Source: Verrucomicrobiaceae bacterium (GTDB lineage Bacteria; Verrucomicrobiota; Verrucomicrobiia; Verrucomicrobiales; V1-33). Taken from it: a stretch of 47,938 nucleotides of DNA. Location of the stretch: the NCBI GenBank assembly GCA_027483175.1, contig JAIXVE010000180.1, positions 1-47,938 on the forward strand, written 5' to 3'. The notes beneath the pieces were generated by a model. The model did no database searches. It had not been told where the DNA came from and was given only the letters and a program-made list of their open reading frames with translations. The translations under genes were made by a program, and so were the position numbers. Of the stretch, positions 35,640 through 44,703 are shown in pieces. Position 1 is the first letter of the stretch, and each line of letters starts with the position of its first letter.

Positions 35640-36725
35640 TCAGGAGAAAGTTTGCTTCAATTCACTGCGCAGGGCCTCAAGGCTGCACTTCAGCATCGCC
35701 GCACCCCGTGACTCGCTGATCTTCTGCTCGCTCACGCCGCGCAGCACCAGTTGATGAAACCGATTGTTCGGCTTCCCCGCCCCCACAAGGTCGTCACCGG
35801 GCTCTCCGTTACTGCGCCAGCCTTCCTTGCTGACGTGCAGCCAGAAGGCGTCCGCAGCCTCCTTCGAGATCAGATCCAACTGCCGCGCACGATAGACGAT
35901 CGCCATGATCGAAGCTCCGAAAAAGGCCTTCATCTGAATCAGTTCACCAAGGCTGATGGCCTTTCGCCTCGCACCCCAGAAACTCCTGAACTGCTCCTCT
36001 GGCAGCAGCAACTCACTGGCAAATCGGTTCACCAGCTTCTCCTCCTCGGCTTCCTCCAGCTCCGGAAGGTGCAGCACCGCATGGGCCAGCTCATGCACCT
36101 CCGTCATGCGCTTCCTTGGAATCACCCGGTTCAGCCACGAGGCCACCACCACCACCGGTTGCCCATTCACCGTGCAATACAGCCCATCAAAAGCCTCATT
36201 GCCAGTCTCGATCTCATAAACCTTGATGCCCTTCAGTTCCATCAGCTCCTGCAGATTCGGCAGCGGATCATCCCCAAGATTCCAGGCTTTCCGCAGTTGC
36301 TTCGCCCGGGCAGAAACCTCCGCCTCAGTCTTCGCCGGAGACGATGGCAGCGGATTATGAAACGGAAGATGCTCCCCAGTGACCTCTTCGATCTCACGAT
36401 ACCGCTCGAAGTAATCAAGGGAACGCTCCAGCAGGCTGTTCCGCTCCCGCACCCCCAGCCTGGACACCCGACGGCGGAAACTCGGCTCACAGGTCCACGC
36501 CGCACCAAACTCCCGGAAGAAATAATCCACCGGCTGCTTCAGCGCACGACTCAGATGAATCAGCGCCTGGCTGCCCGGTGCCATCGCTCCAGTCTCATAC
36601 TTGTTCAGCGCCCCGTGCGAAAGCGCCCCACCCATCTCTTCCGCCAGCGCACGCAGCGACAGACCCTGCATCTCCCGCGCCTGCCGAATCCGCCGCCCAA
36701 TCGTCATCGCTATGTTCTCGCTCAT
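35640..36725 (-). CDS. XRE-family regulator with ImmA/IrrE-type metallopeptidase domain
   Basis: A 361-residue protein. The N-terminal helix-turn-helix (~6-65, IGRRIRQAREMQGLSLRALA and HGALNKYETG) is of XRE type. A zinc metallopeptidase domain of the COG2856/ImmA type follows, with HELAH at 211-215 and a downstream glutamate in NRFASELLLPEE (E238). A ~110-residue C-terminal extension ends with helices like SRGAAMLKCSLEALRSEL. Such proteins repress their own operon and can be inactivated by proteolysis, or act as the antitoxin partner of PIN toxins. Here it precedes the PIN gene by 8 bp. A palindromic operator overlaps its start codon, and it abuts the distal end of the CRISPR array. Confidence 0.88.
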   Translation of the reverse strand: MSENIAMTIGRRIRQAREMQGLSLRALAEEMGGALSHGALNKYETGAMAPGSQALIHLSRALKQPVDYFFREFGAAWTCEPSFRRRVSRLGVRERNSLLERSLDYFERYREIEEVTGEHLPFHNPLPSSPAKTEAEVSARAKQLRKAWNLGDDPLPNLQELMELKGIKVYEIETGNEAFDGLYCTVNGQPVVVVASWLNRVIPRKRMTEVHELAHAVLHLPELEEAEEEKLVNRFASELLLPEEQFRSFWGARRKAISLGELIQMKAFFGASIMAIVYRARQLDLISKEAADAFWLHVSKEGWRSNGEPGDDLVGAGKPNNRFHQLVLRGVSEQKISESRGAAMLKCSLEALRSELKQTFS

Positions 36726-36771
36726 GGTTTACAAAACCATCACCACCCCATCTTGTCCACTATGGTTTACA
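36724..36771 (-). promoter_or_regulatory. Palindromic operator overlapping the start of the XRE-ImmA gene
   Basis: ATGGTTT-ACA-AAACCAT at 36724-36740 is a perfect 7-bp inverted repeat that includes the start codon. A second copy of the half-site with the same ten bases (ATGGTTTACA) lies at 36762-36771, 38 bases away. Two spaced sites around the start fit autorepression by the encoded XRE protein. Confidence 0.6.
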
Positions 36772-36989
36772 GGCCCGAGCCTCGCCAGAAATACCCCCCC
36801 AATCACCGCCACCAATACCAGAGCCCTTCGCCGCTCCTTCAACCGCCAGATCGCGCGCCCGTCACCCGCCCCCAAGCGTCCAACATCCGCCAGCTCCACC
36901 ACCATGCGCGCGGGACGATCCCGCCACGCTCCGCGAGCCAGGAGACGGAAATCCACGGCCAAGCCCGTAGTAATGGCGTCCCGCCCTAA

Positions 36990-37162
36990 TCCTCACCGGG
37001 GCCGCGCCTGTGAGGGCAAGGAAATCAGCTGGGCAACGTACGCTGAGCGGAACGCACAATGCTCACCACGAGCCCTGTCCTCATATCCCCAATCATCGTT
37101 CCTGCCCCCCCTGCGTCGACGAGCGCTAGCGAGTTAGCAGGGCCGCGCCTGGAAGCGGAAAT
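36990..37162 (-). repeat. Decayed distal CRISPR repeats
   Basis: A degenerate repeat at 36990-37025 keeps the core GGGGCCGCGCCTGTGAGGGC but has several changes at both ends. A weak remnant starts at 37061 (GCTCACCACGAGCC). A shortened copy at about 37135-37162 (GGGCCGCGCCTGGAAGCGG) lies exactly one spacer length (36 bp) from the first good repeat. Its outer end is replaced by the 26-bp dispersed element at 37113-37138. A more doubtful remnant ends at 36952 (CGGAAAT). Decay of this kind is usual at the leader-distal end. Confidence 0.65.
37113..37138. repeat. 26-bp dispersed element, copy 1 (others at 44496-44521 and 44624-44649)
   Basis: The sequence GCGTCGAC(G/A)AGCGCTAGCG continued by AGTTAGC is shared by three sites: here at the decayed array end, and twice inside the duplicated cas3/accessory junction. 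Copies differ only at the ninth base over the 26 bases, plus flanking positions. It can fold through CGCTA/TAGCG. In the cas3 copies it encodes part of ANSLALVDA. Confidence 0.7.
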
Positions 37163-37198
37163 TTTCCCTCATTTCCCCTCCGCTCGTGTCGTGGGTTC

Positions 37199-38250
37199 AC
37201 TTCAACGGGGCCGCGCCTGTGAGGGCGCGGAAATCCTTGAGAAACTCGAACACCCAGTCCGCCAGCACAGCGCTTCAACGGGGCCGCGCCTGTGAGGGCG
37301 CGGAAATATGCGCGGGCAAATCTGGCACCGAGAGGAGGGCGCGTGCTTCAACGGGGCCGCGCCTGTGAGGGCGCGGAAATCGACCTTACCACCCGGCACA
37401 GGGAGAACATCCGGATGCTTCAACGGGGCCGCGCCTGTGAGGGCGCGGAAATCTTCCGCGGAGTCATGGCGTCCGGATCAATGCCGCTGCTTCAACGGGG
37501 CCGCGCCTGTGAGGGCGCGGAAATCTGGCGGTGGCGAAGAATGCGTCGGCGTACCCGATGCTTCAACGGGGCCGCCCCTGTGAGGGCGCGGAATTGATCA
37601 CGTTGTCGATTCGTGCGGGCTGGTTGACATGCTTCAACGGGGCCGCGCCTGTGAGGGCGCGGAAATATTTGTTATCCCAGCGGTCGCGAATGACGGGGAT
37701 GTCGCTTCAACGGGGCCCCGCCTGTGAGGGCGCGGAAATGGCGCGGCACCCTCGCCGCCAAGATCGTCGGCATGCTGCTTCAACGGGGCCGCGCCTGTGA
37801 GGGCGCGGAAATGGGCGCGACGAAGGAGAACATGACACTGGATCGCAAGCTTCAACGGGGCCGCGCCTGTGAGGGCGCGGAAATACGTGCAGCGGATCGG
37901 AGACGCCGGGAGCCGATTGGCCGCTTCAACGGGGCCGCGCCTGTGAGGGCGCGGAAATCCGCACTGGAGGTGCTGATTGACCGAATGATGGTGGCGCTTC
38001 AACGGGGCCGCGCCTGTGAGGGCGCGGAAATGCAGGCCGTGACGTGACCGGCCAACGACTGGGCGACACGCTTCAACGGGGCCGCGCCTGTGAGGGCGCG
38101 GAAATGTTCCGCCGCGTCTCAGATTCGGTCAGCGTGTTCGTGGCTTCAACGGGGCCGCGCCTGTCAACGCGCGGAAAACTTTCCGCCCATGCTCTCCGTC
38201 CATTCGTCTAGGTCGCTTCAACGGGGCCGCGCCTGTGTGGGCGCGGAAAT
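37199..38250 (-). CRISPR. Type I-G CRISPR array, 15 repeats and 14 spacers
   Basis: The 36-bp repeat occurs at 37199, 37272, 37345, 37417, 37489, 37560, 37631, 37704, 37777, 37849, 37923, 37996, 38070, 38143 and 38215, with spacers of 35-38 bp. On the minus strand each repeat starts ATTT, has a perfect stem CCGCGCC/GGCGCGG with a six-base loop, and ends GTTGAAGC, equivalent to the common ATTGAAAC-type 5' handle. This sets transcription on the minus strand, away from cas2, with the leader at 38251 onward. Variant repeats: 37560 (two changes), 37704 (one), 38143 (four) and 38215 (one). The last two are leader-proximal, which is unusual. Cas6 activity from Csb2 should process the transcript. Confidence 0.97.
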
Positions 38251-38418
38251 AGTGCGGTTCGCGGTTCACTAAGCACGAGGAAGTTGCGCGAGTCCACTCG
38301 AGCGGGGTCGCCGCAGCCTGCACCGCCGGACCCCTCGCACGAACCCGCAGGGAGACTTCTGATTGGGGGAATGAAAAAGAACTGAGTCGCACCAGTTATT
38401 CCGCCGGTGCGGTCGCCA
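38251..38418 (-). promoter_or_regulatory. Presumed CRISPR leader
   Basis: This 168-bp non-coding stretch between the cas2 stop and the first repeat is placed as expected for a leader on the minus strand. It contains a hairpin CGCACC/GGTGCG at 38388-38411 and a local A/T-richer patch around 38366-38382. I could not identify a convincing promoter within it. Confidence 0.55.
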
Positions 38419-38709
38419 TCAGGCGATGAAACAGGGGGCGTCGATTTTCGTGTAGCTCTGCCCCAGAGCACTGATCCTGCGTTCACCGCGCTGAGACGCG
38501 GGCCCAAGCTCAAAGAAGAGGACCTGATCCTCCGACTCATTCATGACTTCCTTGAGACGGCCTTCCATATGCAGCTTGTCGGTCGCCGTCAGATCGCATT
38601 CAAAGACCGAGTACTGCAGGTGCATCCCGAAGTCCTTGCAGATGCGGAAGACCCGCCGCAGCCACTTGTCGCAGCGGATGTCGTAGGTCACGATGAAGGT
38701 CAGGCGCAC
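38419..38709 (-). CDS. cas2: CRISPR adaptation protein Cas2
   Basis: A 96-residue Cas2 that normally bridges Cas1 dimers during spacer integration. The sequence begins MRLTFIVTYDIRCDKWLRRV, matching the VTYD(I/V) first strand and following helix of the family. QYSVFECDLT is the second hallmark. The start codon is GTG at 38709. In the same frame KFTR precedes it, but no better start exists before the upstream stop. It lies 19 bp after the remnant of cas1. With cas1 and cas4 gone from the locus, Cas2 is probably unable to support acquisition by itself. Confidence 0.93.
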   Translation of the reverse strand: MRLTFIVTYDIRCDKWLRRVFRICKDFGMHLQYSVFECDLTATDKLHMEGRLKEVMNESEDQVLFFELGPASQRGERRISALGQSYTKIDAPCFIA

Positions 38710-38728
38710 GCGGGTGAATTTGACGCGA

Positions 38729-38824
38729 TCAACTCGTCATGAATGGGACATAATCGCGGATCTCGCCAGTGATGAATTTCGCCAGCACCCGCACTCGGAA
38801 TTCAACTGCCCTGCCCCTCCACTC
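38729..38824 (-). pseudogene. cas1: Remnant of cas1 (C-terminal ~31 codons of a cas4-cas1 gene)
   Basis: On the minus strand, between csb2 and cas2, one frame reads VRVLAKFITGEIRDYVPF, then MTS and a stop at 38729. This closely resembles the extreme C-terminus of Cas1 proteins, where a helix with RLLARxLxGE is followed by a proline/aromatic tail. The fragment begins after an in-frame stop at 38825-38827, with EWRGRAVEFR first. It is too short to be functional and has no start codon. Type I-G loci normally carry a cas4-cas1 fusion exactly here. A deletion that removed all but the 3' end explains both the position and the 19-bp gap to cas2. The identification is by eye. Confidence 0.72.
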
Positions 38825-38881
38825 TCAAAAGCAGGCATCCGCTCTCCATCGCCAGGCGCATCAGTCATCCGAATCCAAATC

Positions 38882-40423
38882 TCATTCCCGAACCGGCACG
38901 AACAACCCAAGGCCGAAATGGGAGCCGTAACCAAAGGCTAGTGGCCCCTGGATCTCTTGCTCGAACTCAAGGGTGAAACCAGCGGCGGCTTGATGCCCGT
39001 GGCGGCCTTCTCCTCTAAATCGCTCGGTCTGGAATTGGAGGACGCGGACATCGCGCTCCGGGCGCACGGTGATTGTGGACATCGGTGGACTGATCTTCGG
39101 AATGTCAGGCCGAACTTGCTGCATAAGACGACGCAGGTCTTGCGCCGGGCTACCAATGGGCCACCCGTCCGCATCAAGCTTCGGGCGTCCGTCAGCGTAA
39201 TGCTTTGCGTGGCGGGTGCTCACGAAGGGAGTCAGCGACGTCCATCGCTTCGATCGCTGGAAGATGGGTGTGTCAAAGGTGTCCACGTCACCAAAGCCAA
39301 GGAGAATGAGATTGATGTCGTGATCTCCCCTTCCCCAGAGACGGCTGTGCTGCATGTCTTCAATCACCCGCCTCGCCTCCGCATCGTAGCCCCCCGGAGC
39401 GTAAAGCGTGATGTACCCGATCGTGTCGCGCGTCTCGCCGAGCTCGCAGAAGATGTGCGTGTGCTGGTGGTCTGTCAGCGGTTGGCCGTCGGATCCCTTG
39501 CCCGTGAAAATGCCCGGATTCACCAACGGCCGCCGGTCTGCATAGCTGACGATCGTTTTGTGCAGCCTGTCAGCCACCGAGACGGCCTGCGTGATCCGCG
39601 GAAGCACGCTGCTGGCAATGGCAAAGTGTGCCACCGTAACCCGCTTCGTATCGCGGCGCTTCGGACGAATCGTCTCAGGCTCAAAAGCCGCAATCTTCCG
39701 CGTGTAGTCCACCCATCGAGACCCGGGCGGGATGAGCCAGCCCTGCGCCTGCAGAACGCCAGTCTCCGCATGCATGGCCTCAAAAACACTGGCGGGCAGG
39801 CCGGGACCCGCGCTCTTCGCCTTCTTGGCTTTAGTCTTGGGTTCTTCCTTGGGCTGGTTTGTCCCGCACCAGATACCATACTCCTCCGGCGTGCTGGCAC
39901 AGAGCACACGGACAAGTTCATCTCCCTCGCCCATCTCATCCTCCGTGGCCAACGGAACGGAATTGGGGCTGAAGGGAGCGCCTTCCGAAAGCAGGGTTGC
40001 CTCCACAATACTCTCCGCACGCCCCAGATACCCGAGCCGCTCGCAAAGCATGCCCAGCGCATCACGCTGCGGCCCCGTTAGTTCCACATCCCACGCGATG
40101 CCCAGCGGCTGGTCGGACTGAATGAAGGTGTCGAAAACCTTCGGCTTATCCGTGCCTCTGCCGGGCATGTAGTGACGCGTGTGTGACTGCGCGGCCGGTG
40201 GCAGACAAAAGGAGGGCAGCACCCCTGCCAGCGCATCCGTCAGCGAACGCATCACGCTTTCCTCAATCTCGTCGCGCGCCTTGAGGTACCACGTGGCGAC
40301 AAGCGCCCGCTGGATGCGCCACGGCGAAGGCGGCCACTCGGTGGCTCCTTCATTCACATGGCGGCCCCACGGCGTGGCATGGAGCCGCCCGCCCGCCGGG
40401 AACTGCAGTTGAATGACGGTCAT
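38882..40423 (-). CDS. csb2: Csb2, Cas5-Cas6 fusion of type I-G
   Basis: A 513-residue Csb2 (GSU0054-type), the type I-G protein combining Cas5 and Cas6 roles: repeat cleavage, crRNA handle binding and assembly of the effector. The N-terminus MTVIQLQFPAGGRLHATPWG with NEGATEWPPSPWRI is characteristic. A charged Lys-rich insert occurs near 205-225. The C-terminal RAMP glycine-rich loop is GPLAFGYGSHFGLGLF. Histidines that could serve in repeat cleavage are present (DHQHTHIF), but the catalytic residue is not assigned. It follows csb1 by 5 bp, and the cas1 remnant lies downstream. Confidence 0.93.
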   Translation of the reverse strand: MTVIQLQFPAGGRLHATPWGRHVNEGATEWPPSPWRIQRALVATWYLKARDEIEESVMRSLTDALAGVLPSFCLPPAAQSHTRHYMPGRGTDKPKVFDTFIQSDQPLGIAWDVELTGPQRDALGMLCERLGYLGRAESIVEATLLSEGAPFSPNSVPLATEDEMGEGDELVRVLCASTPEEYGIWCGTNQPKEEPKTKAKKAKSAGPGLPASVFEAMHAETGVLQAQGWLIPPGSRWVDYTRKIAAFEPETIRPKRRDTKRVTVAHFAIASSVLPRITQAVSVADRLHKTIVSYADRRPLVNPGIFTGKGSDGQPLTDHQHTHIFCELGETRDTIGYITLYAPGGYDAEARRVIEDMQHSRLWGRGDHDINLILLGFGDVDTFDTPIFQRSKRWTSLTPFVSTRHAKHYADGRPKLDADGWPIGSPAQDLRRLMQQVRPDIPKISPPMSTITVRPERDVRVLQFQTERFRGEGRHGHQAAAGFTLEFEQEIQGPLAFGYGSHFGLGLFVPVRE

Positions 40424-40428
40424 AGCGC

Positions 40429-43546
<3,118 letters not shown>

Positions 43547-43553
43547 GGTGGAA

Positions 43554-44477
43554 CTATGGAGCTGTGGTTCTGCCCCTCGACGCCGGAATGTGATAGCCGA
43601 AAAACGAAAGCTTCGTTCGCAGAACCTCATCGAGCCGGGGCTTGTCCGCGGGGTGAATGGAGATCAGTCGCTTGCCTTCGTGCTGATAGAGCTGCTGCTT
43701 CTTCAGCATGCCAATCTTGTAATCGGCGGTGTCCATGCCCCAGTACTCGACATAGACGTCCAGCTCCGGCAGGTAGAAGTCGGGCCGGATCGCATGCCCG
43801 CTCAGGATGCGGAAACGCTCGTCGTACCGGTAGGCGATGCCATGCATGCTGAACCAATCCGCAATGAGCCGCTCGCCATCCGACTGCACCAGCGCCCCTG
43901 CTTTGGCGATGATCGTCTTGTTCAGCTCCACCTTCGTGTCAAAGTTCCGGCGCTCGAGGAAGACCTCGTCAAAGCAGGCATCACAGAAGGTGCGCTGGAA
44001 GGCCTGCTGGCTTCGGCCGTGCTCTTCCGGACTGACCTCGCGTCCGCAGCGCGTGCACTTGTGCACGGCGTCTTCCTGCTGGAGGCGGATGGCCTCCCGA
44101 ATTCCCGTCGCGGCGGAATCCGCCGCCTTTCGCACATAATCCTTCACAGTCCCGTTCGCTGCGAGGTCGTCAAGATCAGGCAGGTAATCACGGGCCTCCG
44201 CTCCGTAGCATTTGAGCGCCCTCAGCGCATACTGGCGTGTCTGCGGATGCGGATCTCTCAGCGCCACCGGAGCCAGCGCGGCCACACACAAAGCCGCATC
44301 AGCACCAAAGTCCGCCAGCTTCGCCAGCGCCGAAGCTGCCAGCCGCCGAATCCCCGCCGACGGCATGCCCAGCAGTCGGATCAGCTCGGGCACACACGCC
44401 GGGTCCCCACTGCGGCCCAGTTCCAGTGCCCTCTGCGTCAGCACATGATGCTGAGAAATGTCCATCTCACTGTTCAT
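43554..44477 (-). CDS. HEAT-like / zinc-ribbon / PD-(D/E)XK nuclease protein in the I-G operon
   Basis: A 307-residue protein that is not a canonical Cas component. Residues ~10-130 are short helical repeats of HEAT type (CVPELIRLLGMPSAGIRRLA; LRDPHPQTRQYALRALKCYG). C141/C144 (CTRCG) and C165/C168 (CDAC) form a probable zinc ribbon. Residues ~195-295 resemble the Vsr/DUF559 restriction-nuclease fold: E202 (SDGERLIADWF), D233 (RPDFYLPELD), E244 (VYVEYWG) and lysines at 254-260 (YKIGMLKK). It should therefore bind and perhaps nick DNA. It lies between cas3 and csx17, its ATG overlaps the mini-ORF stop, and it ends 7 bp before csx17, so it is expressed with the effector. The role in interference or target processing is inference. 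Confidence 0.8.
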   Translation of the reverse strand: MNSEMDISQHHVLTQRALELGRSGDPACVPELIRLLGMPSAGIRRLAASALAKLADFGADAALCVAALAPVALRDPHPQTRQYALRALKCYGAEARDYLPDLDDLAANGTVKDYVRKAADSAATGIREAIRLQQEDAVHKCTRCGREVSPEEHGRSQQAFQRTFCDACFDEVFLERRNFDTKVELNKTIIAKAGALVQSDGERLIADWFSMHGIAYRYDERFRILSGHAIRPDFYLPELDVYVEYWGMDTADYKIGMLKKQQLYQHEGKRLISIHPADKPRLDEVLRTKLSFFGYHIPASRGRTTAP

Positions 44478-44703
44478 GTCGAAGGTTTCGCAGCCGCGTC
44501 GACAAGCGCTAGCGAGTTAGCGGCCTCCCCAGCCAGACCCGACGCCTCCGCAGCAGATGCCCGCATGTCCGCCGCAAAAAGCAAGATGTCCATCTCTTTG
44601 TTCATGTCGAAGATCTCGCAGCCGCGTCGACAAGCGCTAGCGAGTTAGCGGCTTCACCAGCCAGACCCAGCCCCTCCGCAGCGGAAGCCCGCATGTCAGC
44701 CGC
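44459..44703. repeat. Tandem duplication of the cas3/accessory gene junction (128-bp period)
   Basis: Positions 44459-44575 and 44587-44703 are direct copies of about 117 bp with a 128-bp period, differing at about a dozen sites. Each copy carries the coding end of cas3 (ADMRASAAE ... LVDAAA), the TGA/ATG overlap and the first codons of the next gene (MN(S/K)EMDI). Each also contains one copy of the 26-bp dispersed element. Confidence 0.88.
44474..44605 (-). CDS. 43-codon mini-ORF created by junction duplication
   Basis: The ORF runs from ATG at 44605 to TGA at 44474. It begins MNKEMDI, like the start of the downstream accessory protein (MNSEMDI), and continues LLFAADMRASAAEASGLAGE to end in AAAKPST, like the cas3 C-terminus. 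Its ATG overlaps the cas3 TGA (ATGA at 44602-44605) and its own TGA overlaps the accessory start (ATGA at 44474-44477). It thus links the two genes by perfect translational coupling. Whether the peptide itself has a function is unknown. It may only preserve coupling after the duplication. Confidence 0.6.
   Translation of the reverse strand: MNKEMDILLFAADMRASAAEASGLAGEAANSLALVDAAAKPST

Noticed and set aside
37199-38250. Coding frames across the CRISPR array (repeated FNGAAPVRAR-type peptides)
   Set aside because: The repeated peptide is the translation of the CRISPR repeat itself. These are not proteins.
38737-38934. A 65-codon minus-strand frame in the csb2-cas2 gap (MVTAPISALGCSC...)
   Set aside because: It overlaps the csb2 end out of frame and has no family features. 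The other frame in this gap carries the Cas1-like tail.
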